The notes under the pieces: model-generated
What the model was told of the DNA's origin: nothing
The model's input: the letters and a program-made list of their open reading frames with translations, nothing else
The model's database searches: none
Part shown: positions 8,231 to 17,919 of the stretch, piece after piece
Numbering within the stretch: position 1 is the first letter of the stretch
How the letters are laid out: every line of letters starts with the position of its first letter
Made by a program: the position numbers and the translations under genes
From: Pseudoalteromonas sp. MSK9-3
Lineage (GTDB): Bacteria > Pseudomonadota > Gammaproteobacteria > Enterobacterales > Alteromonadaceae
Length of the DNA stretch: 64,000 nt
Reading direction: 5' to 3'
NCBI RefSeq assembly: GCF_003590335.1
Contig: NZ_MIET01000009.1
Location: 1 to 64,000, forward strand

Positions 8231-8847
8231 TGACGAACTTGAATGTTGCCAACGCCGACCTCAACCTCAATATTATGGCTGCCCTGACCCGTGTAATGTG
8301 TTTCTGAACGGGTTGTTTTTTTATGCTGCGTTGCTGTATTTATCAGGCCTTTGACGCTGGTAGTGCCAACTCCAGACTCGAGGGATATAGACTTAAAATC
8401 CGCCTCGTTAGTATCAATGCTCACTTTGCCTACCCCGACCTCAATATCTGCCGAATTGGCGAGTTCTGAAATTTTCACATTACCAACGCCCACTTCTATG
8501 TCTAATTGCATAGAGCTGGGAACTTTAACTTGCCAATATTGTTTTAAATCTTTTTCAGTAATTTTAAGTGACAGAGTGTCGCTTTTAGTGTGGTGATCAA
8601 GCGTTATTTCATCAAGGTTTACGTTACTATTAAACCAGCTGTCATTTTGTTGTACTTCTAATCGGATTGACACTTCAATCTTATCACCATCGTAGCTTGT
8701 CATGTCTAAGCGCCCAACAGGAAAGTCAATCTCAAGTTGCTGGTTACTATGTGCAGCAAAACTCTGTTTAATCGTATGGCTTTCGTTTGCCAATACATTG
8801 AGAGATAAGCTTGCAGCAGCGGCAGTCAAAAGTAAAAATCTTTTCAT
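8227..8847 (-). CDS. Secreted DUF4097-type beta-helical protein
   Basis: A 206-residue protein with a clear signal peptide (KRFLLLTAAAASLSLNVLA). The mature part has the repetitive beta-strand pattern of DUF4097 putative adhesin/beta-helix proteins, including four near-repeats of the type IEVGVGNVKI. The ATG at 8847 is preceded by AAGGA at good spacing. DUF4097 proteins often accompany ECF sigma/anti-sigma genes, and a similar N terminus follows such a pair at the right end of this window. Function is unknown; a periplasmic or surface role is inferred from the signal peptide. Confidence 0.75.
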   Translation of the reverse strand: MKRFLLLTAAAASLSLNVLANESHTIKQSFAAHSNQQLEIDFPVGRLDMTSYDGDKIEVSIRLEVQQNDSWFNSNVNLDEITLDHHTKSDTLSLKITEKDLKQYWQVKVPSSMQLDIEVGVGNVKISELANSADIEVGVGKVSIDTNEADFKSISLESGVGTTSVKGLINTATQHKKTTRSETHYTGQGSHNIEVEVGVGNIQVRH

Positions 8848-8988
8848 AATATGCATCCTTATTGAGGGTGTTATATCTATTTGACGCAGGCAATTCAGTA
8901 ATGGTTTAAACAAGTTGAAAAATAATCTTTTGCTTGAACTGCCCCCTAAAAAGTATCGCTATACGCAGCCTTCTTAGAGGGGGATGCG

Positions 8989-9873
8989 TTACAGCATTTT
9001 GTTAACCGTAAATCCTTGTTGTTGAAGTTGGATAAGTAAACCGTGCTTTTCTGGTAAGTGGAGGGCTCCCACCGCAATAAATAAAGGCTGCTTTACAAGC
9101 TGGCTACTTAGTTGCTTTATCCAGTTATTGTTACGTTCTATAAGCATCACTTTTTCACTAAATTGACCGTACTCACTGTCATCAAAACTCAATTTATAAT
9201 ATTGACTTAAGGCGGCCATATCGCCTTTTTTCCAGGCATGAATTAAATCGAGGAAGTGATGCTCTATATCACCCATTTGTTTAAATGTTTCCGTCAACAT
9301 GTGATCGCCGTGTGTGCTGAGGTGGTTGAACATAGTTAACTGTTGCTCTAGGGTCTCTAGTTCAATAATTGGCATTGCTTTATTTTGCGCATAGTTGATC
9401 ACTTGTTTATCAATACCAAAATCATCTTTGAATCCTAATTTTTGATATTCCATTTGTAATATCGTGACCATAACCGCCCAAGGTGCAAATTGGCTAAATA
9501 GGTCAATGCTAATGTTTTTCTTGGCTAAGTAGTCTGTAAGTCGTGTGTAATTATGAGAGCTGATCTGGTTTTTTAGACTCTTGGGTGGCGTTAAAAGCAT
9601 AAAAGGGCTAGAGCGACGCTGAATCTCACTGGGACTTAGTGCGTTGATATTTACTTCTACGACTAGCGCGCTGGTGGCGTCTATGGCTGATATGATCCGT
9701 GGGCTTAACCCTGCCATTGAGTGATCGCCAACATGCACAGTCCCCAGTAGGTAAGATGTGACCCCAGCTTTTTCTACCTTATAGAGCGCGGGCGCTGCGT
9801 ACCCTAATCGGCTAAATAGTGACAAGCACAAGATGAGGCAAAGAGCACTCAGCTGAGTAATAGATTTTGGCAT
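8989..9873 (-). CDS. TraB/GumN family protein
   Basis: A 294-residue exported protein of the TraB/GumN (Tiki-related) superfamily. These are thought to be metalloproteases, but few bacterial members have been characterised. The signal peptide covers about residues 1-26. The family motifs are LLGTVHVGD near the N terminus (equivalent of the GX2H motif) and AVGALHLPEKHG near the C terminus (second GX2H). The ATG at 9873 has AAGGA 5-7 bases upstream; the longer open frame to 9927 would spoil the signal peptide. It appears monocistronic, divergent from the ilv leader region. Confidence 0.85.
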   Translation of the reverse strand: MPKSITQLSALCLILCLSLFSRLGYAAPALYKVEKAGVTSYLLGTVHVGDHSMAGLSPRIISAIDATSALVVEVNINALSPSEIQRRSSPFMLLTPPKSLKNQISSHNYTRLTDYLAKKNISIDLFSQFAPWAVMVTILQMEYQKLGFKDDFGIDKQVINYAQNKAMPIIELETLEQQLTMFNHLSTHGDHMLTETFKQMGDIEHHFLDLIHAWKKGDMAALSQYYKLSFDDSEYGQFSEKVMLIERNNNWIKQLSSQLVKQPLFIAVGALHLPEKHGLLIQLQQQGFTVNKML

Positions 9874-10105
9874 GGTTATCCTTAATAATTGATAGCTGAT
9901 AAACATCATAATCAATCTATTAGGCAAATCATAAAAATTTCATATGATTTTTTCGTTGAATGAAAAGTGTTGTAAATAAAATATGAACACTTTAAAAACG
10001 AAAGGAAAGATAAAATTAAGGTTTATTTATTCTTTTATTTGATGTTATTGAATATATATATCTTTTATTGGTTTTTTTAGTGCTTTTAAAGCATTGTTTT
10101 TATGG

Positions 10106-10134
10106 TTGACTTACATTGTACTTCGGGTTACTAA
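10106..10134 (+). promoter_or_regulatory. Probable sigma-70 promoter of the ilv operon
   Basis: TTGACT and TACTAA are separated by 17 bases, in an AT-rich region about 70 bases upstream of the leader peptide start. The -35 box differs from consensus by one base and the -10 by two. No other gene start fits this position. Confidence 0.6.
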
Positions 10135-10206
10135 TAGAAAAAGAGCAAGGCACGCTGTGAATAAGCGCGCACTTACAAGCAATAATTTAATTTGGTGATA
10201 CTGAAT

Positions 10207-10278
10207 ATGTTAACAACAGCACTAACTCTAGTCGTGATTATCAACGTGGTGATTATTATTACCGCGGGGGCGAGTTAG
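10207..10278 (+). CDS. ilvL: ilv operon leader peptide
   Basis: A 23-codon frame, MLTTALTLVVIINVVIIITA followed by GAS and a stop. It is extremely rich in isoleucine (5), valine (4) and leucine (3), as in the IlvL attenuator peptides of enteric bacteria. It ends 20 bases before a strong GC-rich terminator that precedes ilvG. Ribosome stalling at these codons when branched-chain aminoacyl-tRNA is scarce would prevent terminator formation. The frame is too short for standard gene callers. Confidence 0.9.
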   Translation: MLTTALTLVVIINVVIIITAGAS

Positions 10279-10297
10279 TGCTTTAAAAAGTATCAAC

Positions 10298-10335
10298 GAG
10301 AAGCCCCCCGCACTGAAAAGTTCGGGGGGCTTCTT
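10298..10335 (+). terminator. ilv attenuator terminator
   Basis: A stem of about 13 bp is built on AAGCCCCCCG (10301-10310) and CGGGGGGCTT (10323-10332), with a 12-base loop and a T-rich tail. It lies between the leader peptide and ilvG, the position of the transcription attenuator in ilvGMEDA operons. Confidence 0.9.
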
Positions 10336-10390
10336 GGTTTTAGGGTTAAATTTTTAGAAATCATTAAAAAGATTGGGAATGGGGAACACG

Positions 10391-12040
10391 ATGACAGGCG
10401 CACAATTACTTATCGACTTACTTGCCAAACATGGCGTTCAAGAAGTCTTTGGTTATCCAGGCGGCGCGATTATGCCGATCTACGATGCACTCTACGGTGC
10501 GCCTGTAAAACATTATTTGACTCGTCATGAGCAAGGGGCTGGGTTTGCAGCCGTGGGGTATGCGCGCAGTACTGGCAAACTTGGCGTTTGTTTTGCAACT
10601 TCAGGCCCTGGCGCGACAAATCTAGTGACTTCACTTGCCGATGCCATGATGGATTCGGTGCCTTTGCTCGCGATAACTGGGCAGGTGCCCACTGCCGCTA
10701 TTGGCTCTGATGCGTTTCAAGAAGTTGATGTTTTGGGGATGTCTCTGTCATGCACGAAACACAGTTACATGGTTGAACGTGCTGAAGATTTGGCAGAAAT
10801 TCTACAAGAAGCGATGCACTTGGCTCTGTCTGGTAGACCAGGACCTGTATTGGTTGATATCCCTAAAGACATTCAGTTGGCACAAGCCCCTTTTAAACCT
10901 TGGTTGGCAAGAGAAGAGTCTTTTCCTGAGCTATTAAGCTGCGAAGTGCAAACAGCAGAAGCGTTATTGTCTGAAGCTCAGCGTCCTGTGGCTTATGTCG
11001 GCGGGGGCGTACAAAGTGCGGATGCGCAAGCTGAATTGATGCAATTTTTAAACAAAACTCATATGCCAGCTGTTTCAACATTAAAGGCATTGGGGAGCGT
11101 GTTACCTGAGTACGAATATGACTTGGGAATGTTGGGTATGCACGGTGGGCAAGCAGCAAATATTGCAGTACAAGAGTGTGATTTACTGGTGTGTATTGGC
11201 GCACGGTTTGATGACCGAGTGACGGGTAATTTAGCTAAGTTTGCAGCAAAAGCGAAGGTGATACATTTAGACATAGACCCTGCGGAAGTCGGAAAGCGTA
11301 AGCCTGCGGCAGCGTCATTAATTGCCGATTTAAAAACATCTATTCCAGCATTGGGTTGCTTTGTTACTAACGCACAGTGGTTAAACACCGTCATGGAGCT
11401 AAAAACAACACATGCGTGGCGGTATGATTACCCGGGTGAAAAAGTATTTGCCCCATATTTATTAAAAGAACTCAGTAGAAAAATGCCTCGTGATGGCGTG
11501 GTGTGCTGCGATGTTGGTCAACATCAAATGTGGGTTGCACAGCATATGAAGTTTACGCATCCGAGTAATCACCTCAGCAGTGGTGGTGCTGGAACAATGG
11601 GGTTTGGTTTGCCTGCAGCCATAGGTGCACAAATCGCACGGCCACAGAACATGGTCATAACGGTTTCTGGCGACGGTTCAATCATGATGAATATTCAAGA
11701 ACTGGCTACGATTCGCCGTAACAATTTACCCGTAAAAATAGTGATACTAGATAATCAACGCCTTGGCATGGTACGTCAATGGCAGCAGTTATTTTTTGAC
11801 GGGCGTTATAGCGAGACAAACTTATCTGATAACCCTGATTTTGTGCAGTTGGCCGCGGTGTTTGGTATACCGGGTCAAACAATTACTCATGCAAACGAAG
11901 TTGATGATGCTATTGATGCATTAGTGAATTCTACAGGGCCTTATATTATTCATGCCTGTATAGATGACAAAGAAAACGTTTGGCCTTTGGTACCACCTGG
12001 GGCCGCAAATGATGAAATGATGACGGAGAAAGCGCAATGA
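10391..12040 (+). CDS. ilvG: Acetolactate synthase large subunit, isozyme II type
   Basis: The ThDP- and FAD-dependent catalytic subunit. It makes acetolactate (valine/leucine) and acetohydroxybutyrate (isoleucine) from pyruvate. The 549-residue length equals that of the E. coli K-12-type repaired IlvG (548) and alignment is end to end. GYPGGAIMP is followed by the ThDP-activating Glu in RHEQGA (E47), then [10 protein letters not shown], and the ThDP/Mg motif SGDGSIMMN. The ATG at 10391 has GGGGA 5 bases upstream, better than the upstream TTG. The gene is intact, unlike the frameshifted ilvG of E. coli K-12. It overlaps ilvM by four bases (ATGA). Confidence 0.97.
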   Translation: MTGAQLLIDLLAKHGVQEVFGYPGGAIMPIYDALYGAPVKHYLTRHEQGAGFAAVGYARSTGKLGVCFATSGPGATNLVTSLADAMMDSVPLLAITGQVPTAAIGSDAFQEVDVLGMSLSCTKHSYMVERAEDLAEILQEAMHLALSGRPGPVLVDIPKDIQLAQAPFKPWLAREESFPELLSCEVQTAEALLSEAQRPVAYVGGGVQSADAQAELMQFLNKTHMPAVSTLKALGSVLPEYEYDLGMLGMHGGQAANIAVQECDLLVCIGARFDDRVTGNLAKFAAKAKVIHLDIDPAEVGKRKPAAASLIADLKTSIPALGCFVTNAQWLNTVMELKTTHAWRYDYPGEKVFAPYLLKELSRKMPRDGVVCCDVGQHQMWVAQHMKFTHPSNHLSSGGAGTMGFGLPAAIGAQIARPQNMVITVSGDGSIMMNIQELATIRRNNLPVKIVILDNQRLGMVRQWQQLFFDGRYSETNLSDNPDFVQLAAVFGIPGQTITHANEVDDAIDALVNSTGPYIIHACIDDKENVWPLVPPGAANDEMMTEKAQ

Positions 12041-12279
12041 AACACCAATTAACAGTGGCAGTTAAAAACCAAAGTATCGCCGTTGAGCGCTTTTTAAGAG
12101 TGGCGCGTCATCGTGGATTTCATTTAACCCAATTAGAGTTGGAGGGCCACGACGATTTGTTTCACGTCAAAATGACGGTAGACAGTGACAAGCCTATCTA
12201 TCTATTAACGACACAACTGAGTAAGCTGGTTGAGGTGCAACAGGTTAATTTGCACACACGACAGCAACAGGCTATTTAA
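12037..12279 (+). CDS. ilvM: Acetolactate synthase small subunit, isozyme II type
   Basis: An 80-residue ACT-domain regulatory subunit of acetolactate synthase II, similar to E. coli IlvM around [20 protein letters not shown] and [12 protein letters not shown]. It stabilises and activates IlvG. The start overlaps the ilvG stop (ATGA), a sign of translational coupling for a 1:1 complex. It is short, as expected for isozyme II, which is valine-resistant in enteric bacteria. Confidence 0.95.
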   Translation: MKHQLTVAVKNQSIAVERFLRVARHRGFHLTQLELEGHDDLFHVKMTVDSDKPIYLLTTQLSKLVEVQQVNLHTRQQQAI

Positions 12280-12313
12280 ACCTAATTATTAAGAAAAGAA
12301 CAAGGTATTACAA

Positions 12314-13240
12314 ATGACTAAAACTTCGGAATTAATTTGGCACAACGGCGAGATGATCCCTTACGAGCAAGCAACGACTCATGTACTTAGCCATGCATTA
12401 CATTATGGCAGCTCTGTGTTCGAAGGGATACGCGCCTATGATACGCCAAATGGCCCGGCAATCTTTCGTTTAACGGATCATATTCAGCGTTTATACGACT
12501 CAGCAAAAATTTACCGCATGGAGATCCCATTCACTCCAGAGCAAATTATTCAGGCATGTAAAGATGCTGTGCGTGAAAATGGCTTTAAAGATGCCTACAT
12601 TCGTCCATTTGCATTTTTAGGTAATGTAGGGCTGGGTTTAAACCCGAAATCACACCTTGCTGATGTGACGGTTGCCGCAATGCAGTGGGGTGCCTATTTA
12701 GGTGATGACAGTTTAGCTGAGGGCGTTGATGTATGTATTTCTTCTTGGAATCGTTTAGCACCAAATACCATGCCGACGGCAGCAAAAGCAGGTGGTAACT
12801 ATTTGTCTTCACAGCTTATTTCTGGTGAAGCAAAGCGCAATGGGTATGTTGAAGGGATCGCGCTAGATGTTAATGGGTGCTTAAGTGAAGGTGCCGGAGA
12901 AAATCTATTCGTTATCAAAAAAGGGGTACTTTACACACCGCCGACAACTGCGTGTATTTTACCGGGTTTGACGCGTGACACCATTATGGAGCTTGCTCGT
13001 GCTAGAGGATATGAAGTACGAGAAGAATCAATTGCGCGTGAAGCACTCTATTTAGCAGATGAGTTCTTTATGACGGGCACCGCTGCTGAGGTTGTTCCGG
13101 TTCGCAGTGTAGACCAAATCCAAGTGGGAGATGGGAAGCGAGGCCCTATTACTGAAGAGCTACAAAAGGCGTATTTTGATTTAGTGAAAGGGCAAGCTGA
13201 CGATAATAATGGTTGGTTAGAGTACGTCAATCAGGCATAG
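12314..13240 (+). CDS. ilvE: Branched-chain amino acid aminotransferase
   Basis: A fold-type IV PLP aminotransferase of 308 residues that performs the last transamination in isoleucine, valine and leucine synthesis. [16 protein letters not shown] is the class IV N-terminal signature; the PLP lysine is about K158 in [20 protein letters not shown] and the [12 protein letters not shown] region are also conserved. It lies 34 bases after ilvM. A terminator-like hairpin follows its stop codon, before ilvD. Confidence 0.97.
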   Translation: MTKTSELIWHNGEMIPYEQATTHVLSHALHYGSSVFEGIRAYDTPNGPAIFRLTDHIQRLYDSAKIYRMEIPFTPEQIIQACKDAVRENGFKDAYIRPFAFLGNVGLGLNPKSHLADVTVAAMQWGAYLGDDSLAEGVDVCISSWNRLAPNTMPTAAKAGGNYLSSQLISGEAKRNGYVEGIALDVNGCLSEGAGENLFVIKKGVLYTPPTTACILPGLTRDTIMELARARGYEVREESIAREALYLADEFFMTGTAAEVVPVRSVDQIQVGDGKRGPITEELQKAYFDLVKGQADDNNGWLEYVNQA

Positions 13241-13249
13241 AACATAGGG

Positions 13250-13272
13250 AGCCACAATCAGGTGGCTTTTTT
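13250..13272 (+). terminator. Internal Rho-independent terminator between ilvE and ilvD
   Basis: AGCCAC and GTGGCT form a 6-bp stem with a six-base loop (13250-13267), followed directly by six T residues. It lies 10 bases after the ilvE stop, inside an operon that otherwise looks continuous, so it may reduce expression of ilvD and ilvA relative to ilvGME. Confidence 0.7.
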
Positions 13273-13332
13273 GGGAATGAGGAAAAGACGGCGCTATATA
13301 AAGTAGCGACGCATAACATGAAGGGGTTTAAC

Positions 13333-15189
13333 ATGGCCAAGTTAAGAAGTAAAACGACAACAGAAGGTAGAAAACGAGCTGGCGCCAGAGCGCTGTGGCG
13401 TGCAACAGGCATGACGGATAGTGACTTTGAAAAGCCAATTGTTGCGGTCGTCAATTCTTATACGCAATTTGTACCTGGTCATGTGCACCTTAATCAGCTG
13501 AGTGACTTAATGGCTGATACCATTCGTGATGCAGGTGGTGTACCTAGAGAGTTTAATACTATTGCCATTGATGATGGTATTGCGATGGGGCATGGCGGCA
13601 TGTTGTATTCATTGCCATCACGAGATCTCATTGCTGATTCAGTGGAGTATATGGTTAATGCGCACTGCGCTGATGCGATGGTCTGTATTTCCAACTGCGA
13701 TAAAATCACCCCTGGTATGTTATTGGCGGCACTACGATTAAATATCCCAGTTATTTTTGTATCAGGTGGCCCGATGGAGGCAGGAAAAACGCGTCTAGCA
13801 GACATCGATATTAAGTTAGACTTAGTCGATGCCATGGTAAAAGGCGCTGATCCAACCGTAAGTGATGCAGATTCGGAGCAGGTTGAGCGTTCGGCCTGCC
13901 CAACATGTGGTTCATGCTCTGGTATGTTTACTGCTAACTCAATGAATTGTTTATTGGAAGCGCTTGGATTGGCACTTCCGGGTAATGGTACAACGTTGGC
14001 AACTCACAAAGATCGTCAGCAATTATATGAAGCCGCAGGTAAGCGTATCGTCGCTTTGTGCAATGAGTATTATCAAAAGGATAATGACGCGGTACTGCCC
14101 AGAAATATCGCCAATAGAGCAGCTTTTATGAATGCGATGACCTTAGATATAGCAATGGGTGGCTCATCAAATACGGTATTACATTTATTGGCAGCGGCTC
14201 AAGAGGGTGGTGTTGATTTTGACATGAGTCATATCGATGAGCTTTCTCGCAAAACACCATTCTTATGCAAAGTTGCACCAGCAACTCAGCAGTATCACAT
14301 TGAAGATGTGCATCGTGCTGGTGGCATGATGAGTATGTTGAATGAATTAGCGAAAGGGGATCGTTTAGATTTAACGGTAGGCCATGTTGCGGGCGGTACA
14401 TTAGGCGAAGTGATAACGCGTTGGGATGCAACAGATCACAATAATGAAAAGGCACAAACCTTCTTTCGTGCCGGTCCTGCGGGGATCCGTACGACCAAAG
14501 GTATGAGCCAGGCATATCGCTGGGATACATTGGATCTCGACCGAGAGAATGGTTGTATACGCAGTATTGAACATGCATTTCGACAAGATGGCGGCTTAGC
14601 TGTGTTATCGGGTAACTTAACCCCCGATGGCTGTATCGTTAAAAGTGCCGGTGTGGTTGACGAAATGCTTGATTTTACAGGCCCTGCAGTGGTTTTTGAG
14701 TCTCAAGATGATGCAGTAGATAGTATTTTGGCTGGTGAGATTAAAAAAGGCGATGTCATCGTTATCCGTTATGAAGGGCCTAAAGGTGGCCCTGGTATGC
14801 AAGAGATGTTGTATCCAACCAGCTATTTAAAATCAATGGGGTTAGATAGAGACTGTGCGCTACTCACTGATGGGCGTTTTTCTGGTGGAACATCTGGTTT
14901 ATCAATAGGCCATGCTTCACCTGAGGCGGCAAGTGGTGGAGCGTTGGCTTTAGTCGAAAATGGCGACTTGATCCATATTGATATCTATAATCGAGGTATT
15001 CATTTATTGCTTGATGATACGCAATTACAAGCGCGTCGTGACAAGCAATTGGCACGTGGAAAGGACGCCTATAAACCGTTGGATCGACAGCGTGTTGTGA
15101 GTCCAGCATTGAAAGCATATGCGCTATTGGCAACCAGTGCGGATAAAGGTGCTGTGCGTGACTTAGCTAAGTTAGAGGAGCTAAGCTAA
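13333..15189 (+). CDS. ilvD: Dihydroxy-acid dehydratase
   Basis: An iron-sulfur lyase of 618 residues (E. coli IlvD has 616) that dehydrates dihydroxy-isovalerate and dihydroxy-methylvalerate to the keto acids transaminated by IlvE. Cluster cysteines are in CISNCDK (about C122) and [11 protein letters not shown] (about C188-C194). The ATG at 13333 has AAGGGG 6 bases upstream. The frame also extends upstream to 13213, but that would overlap ilvE and the terminator and has no ribosome site. It is followed 2 bases later by ilvA. Confidence 0.97.
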   Translation: MAKLRSKTTTEGRKRAGARALWRATGMTDSDFEKPIVAVVNSYTQFVPGHVHLNQLSDLMADTIRDAGGVPREFNTIAIDDGIAMGHGGMLYSLPSRDLIADSVEYMVNAHCADAMVCISNCDKITPGMLLAALRLNIPVIFVSGGPMEAGKTRLADIDIKLDLVDAMVKGADPTVSDADSEQVERSACPTCGSCSGMFTANSMNCLLEALGLALPGNGTTLATHKDRQQLYEAAGKRIVALCNEYYQKDNDAVLPRNIANRAAFMNAMTLDIAMGGSSNTVLHLLAAAQEGGVDFDMSHIDELSRKTPFLCKVAPATQQYHIEDVHRAGGMMSMLNELAKGDRLDLTVGHVAGGTLGEVITRWDATDHNNEKAQTFFRAGPAGIRTTKGMSQAYRWDTLDLDRENGCIRSIEHAFRQDGGLAVLSGNLTPDGCIVKSAGVVDEMLDFTGPAVVFESQDDAVDSILAGEIKKGDVIVIRYEGPKGGPGMQEMLYPTSYLKSMGLDRDCALLTDGRFSGGTSGLSIGHASPEAASGGALALVENGDLIHIDIYNRGIHLLLDDTQLQARRDKQLARGKDAYKPLDRQRVVSPALKAYALLATSADKGAVRDLAKLEELS

Positions 15190-15191
15190 CT

Positions 15192-16733
15192 ATGGTTTCA
15201 CAAGAGCTAGATTATTTTCGTGCCATCATTCAAGCTGATATGTCACCGTTAGTTAAGGTGACTGAATTAAGTGAAATGCGCGCACTTTCAGAGCGTTTGG
15301 GACAAAAAATCTGGCTCAAACGTGAAGACCAGCAACCGGTTTATTCTTTTAAATTGCGTGGCGCATATCATAAGTTACAGCAGCTTCCTGTTGGTAGCCA
15401 AGTTGTCACTGCGTCTGCAGGTAATCATGCGCAAGGTGTGGCGCTAAGTGCGGCACATTTGGGTCATCAAGCAACCATTGTTATGCCAGTGACAACCCCT
15501 GAAATAAAAGTCAATGCGGTGCGTAATTTTGGCGCCCAGGTTGTTTTGCACGGGCACAATTTTGATGAGGCAAAAGCGCATGCGCATATATTAACTGAAC
15601 AAACTCAGGCGGTATTTGTACCTCCTTTTGACGATAAAGACGTTATTATCGGTCAAGGGACGGTAGCACGCGAGTTAATGCAGCAAGTAAATGAATTAGA
15701 CGCGGTCTTTATTCCTGTGGGCGGAGGGGGCTTGCTTGCGGGTATGGCGGTTTATATTAAGTCACTGCGTCCTGATATCAAGATTATCGGGGTCGAAGCG
15801 CAGGAAAGTGCGTGTTTAAAAGCTGCTTTAGATGCGGGAGAGCCCGTTACGCTGCCACAAGTAGGCAGCTTTGCTGACGGGGTTGCTGTTAAGGTGATTG
15901 GCACCGAAACGTTCCGTTTGGCACAAAAGTTTTGTGATGAAGTTGTGACGGTAAGCTCAGATGAAATTTGTGCTGCCGTACAAGATATTTTTGTTGAAAC
16001 TCGAGCGATTGCAGAACCTTCGGGGGCGTTATCGGTTGCAGGTATTAAAAAATGGAGTGCGCAAAGTAAGCGTGCTGGACTGACGTTAGCCGCGGTACTG
16101 TCGGGTGCTAATTTGAATTTTGACCGCTTACGTTACATTGCTGAGCGTACTGCACTTGGGGCCAAAAATGAGGCTTTATTTGGAGTGACTATTGCCGAAG
16201 AGAAAGGCAGTTTTAAACAGTTTTGTCACGATTTAGAAGGTCGTGCAATTACCGAGTTTAATTATCGCTATGCTGGCGAGGACAAAGCCCAGATTTTTGT
16301 GGGGGTGGGTTTGCGCGGCGGGCAAGTTGAACTAGATGATGTCAAAGGCACATTAGAGCGAAAGGGGTATTTACTTACAGACCTTTCTGATAATGAGCTG
16401 GCAAAATTACATATTCGATACATGGTTGGCGGTAAGCCTCCAGTTGAACTGCAAGAGCGATTATTACGCTTTGAGTTTCCGGAATATCCTGGAGCCCTTG
16501 CTCGATTCCTAGATACGTTGGGGTGTAATTGGAATATCACGTTATTCCATTATCGAAATCATGGTGCGGCAGAAGGTAATGTGCTTGCTGCCTTTGATAT
16601 TGCTCCGAGTGATTATGGGAAATTTGATGAACATCTGTCACAGCTTGGTTATGCTTACCAAGATGAAACGAACAATCCTTGCTTTAGCCAGTATTTACAA
16701 GCGCCTTTTGAAGAGGCGCGTAAGGTCGGGTAA
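15192..16733 (+). CDS. ilvA: Biosynthetic threonine ammonia-lyase
   Basis: A PLP-dependent threonine deaminase of 513 residues, the committed step to isoleucine (threonine to 2-oxobutyrate). The catalytic domain carries PLP lysine K54 in VYSFKLRGAY, the ASAGNHAQGVA substrate loop and the glycine-rich PVGGGGLLAGMA phosphate site. Two C-terminal ACT-like regulatory domains (about 325-505, including RLLRFEFPEYPGALARFLDTL) mark the isoleucine-inhibited, valine-activated biosynthetic form. It is the last gene of ilvGMEDA. No clear terminator is visible in the 66 bases after it. Confidence 0.97.
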   Translation: MVSQELDYFRAIIQADMSPLVKVTELSEMRALSERLGQKIWLKREDQQPVYSFKLRGAYHKLQQLPVGSQVVTASAGNHAQGVALSAAHLGHQATIVMPVTTPEIKVNAVRNFGAQVVLHGHNFDEAKAHAHILTEQTQAVFVPPFDDKDVIIGQGTVARELMQQVNELDAVFIPVGGGGLLAGMAVYIKSLRPDIKIIGVEAQESACLKAALDAGEPVTLPQVGSFADGVAVKVIGTETFRLAQKFCDEVVTVSSDEICAAVQDIFVETRAIAEPSGALSVAGIKKWSAQSKRAGLTLAAVLSGANLNFDRLRYIAERTALGAKNEALFGVTIAEEKGSFKQFCHDLEGRAITEFNYRYAGEDKAQIFVGVGLRGGQVELDDVKGTLERKGYLLTDLSDNELAKLHIRYMVGGKPPVELQERLLRFEFPEYPGALARFLDTLGCNWNITLFHYRNHGAAEGNVLAAFDIAPSDYGKFDEHLSQLGYAYQDETNNPCFSQYLQAPFEEARKVG

Positions 16734-16799
16734 TTGGCAAATACAGTTTGCTTTCCTATAGTTAATAGCGGCAATTTACTGGGAAAGTAACAAGCGTAT

Positions 16800-17894
16800 A
16801 TGAATAGGGTTCGACTAGGTTTATTTCTTTTATTCACACTATGTAGCTCAAGTGTCAGTGCACTTGAGCCCGTTGTATTGCAATTAAAGTGGACACATCA
16901 ATTTCAGTTCGCTGGCTATTATATGGCGGCAGAACAAGGTTTTTATAAAGATGCTGGGCTTAAGGTGAGTATTTTACCTGCGAATCCCGGTAATCCGGAT
17001 ACACATTTTAAAGTACTATCAGGTCAAGCCCAGTTTGGCGTGACGCACTCAGGCATATTACAAGCGAAGATGCAGGGTAAGCCCTTAGTGGCAATGGCTG
17101 CCATATTTCAATCGTCACCGTATTGCTGGATGGTGAAAGAAAGCAGCGATATTTACACGCCAGAAGACTTCGTAGGTAAAAAAGTCAGTCACTTAGGTAA
17201 AGATGAAAGTGCTGAGCTCACCGTTATGCTCGCGCGAGCGGGAATAAACATAACAGATTTACCCACGTATGCTGGACTCAATCCACTGGCAGATTTTAAA
17301 CGCGGTGTGTTTGATGCACTCCAAGTTTATGTGACCAATGAGCCATATAAAATGCAGCAGCAAGGGGTCGAAACTCGGCAGATCTGCCCCAAGCAATACG
17401 GACTAAATGTGTATGGTGATATTTTATTTACCAGTGAAAATATGCTGTCGCAAAAGCCTGATGTCGTGGAGAGGTTTAAACAGGCGAGCTTAAAAGGTTG
17501 GCGCTATGCATTGTTGAATATTCAGCATAGTATTGAAGTGATCCATGAGAAATATGCTCGTCACAAGACGAAGGAGCAGCTGAGCTTTGAAGCCGATGAG
17601 CTTGCTGTTTATATTACGCATTCTGGCGTGCCTATTGGCAGTATGTCAGAGACACGCTGGCAATGGATCGCGCAATTATACAGTTTAGATTTAACGCAAT
17701 GGGAAGGTATTAAATCCACCTTTATGTATCATCGCACACGAGAACCTACAGAGGATGCATGGTCTTGGATGTTAGTGTTAGCTTGTATACTAACCATATT
17801 ATCTCTGCCTATGTATGGTTATCTGATGTTTTTCCACAAGCGAAAATATCGTATTCAACAACTGCCCTATAAAGACGAAAACACGGTAGAATAG
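16800..17894 (+). CDS. NMT1/THI5-like periplasmic binding domain protein with C-terminal membrane anchor
   Basis: A 364-residue protein with an N-terminal signal peptide (to about residue 21, VSA), an NMT1/THI5-like solute-binding domain (LQLKWTHQFQFAGYYMAAEQGFYKDAGLKV is the family hallmark; about 22-310) and a single C-terminal transmembrane helix (about 322-345, MLVLACILTILSLPMYGYLM). A short basic tail of about 20 residues follows. This domain usually occurs either free or as the sensor part of membrane diguanylate cyclases and kinases. Here the protein stops right after the helix, so no output domain is present. No ABC permease or ATPase gene is adjacent. Ligand unknown. Confidence 0.8.
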   Translation: MNRVRLGLFLLFTLCSSSVSALEPVVLQLKWTHQFQFAGYYMAAEQGFYKDAGLKVSILPANPGNPDTHFKVLSGQAQFGVTHSGILQAKMQGKPLVAMAAIFQSSPYCWMVKESSDIYTPEDFVGKKVSHLGKDESAELTVMLARAGINITDLPTYAGLNPLADFKRGVFDALQVYVTNEPYKMQQQGVETRQICPKQYGLNVYGDILFTSENMLSQKPDVVERFKQASLKGWRYALLNIQHSIEVIHEKYARHKTKEQLSFEADELAVYITHSGVPIGSMSETRWQWIAQLYSLDLTQWEGIKSTFMYHRTREPTEDAWSWMLVLACILTILSLPMYGYLMFFHKRKYRIQQLPYKDENTVE

Positions 17895-17919
17895 CGTTTT
17901 ATTTTATGTGTTGTGGTTC

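Noticed and set aside
8944..8985. CCCCCT/AGGGGG inverted repeat downstream of the TraB-type gene
   Set aside because: Long unpaired centre and no T-run; not convincing as a terminator.
14126..14578. 150-codon frame antisense to ilvD
   Set aside because: Shadow of the strongly conserved ilvD frame; His/Tyr/Cys-rich and without family similarity.
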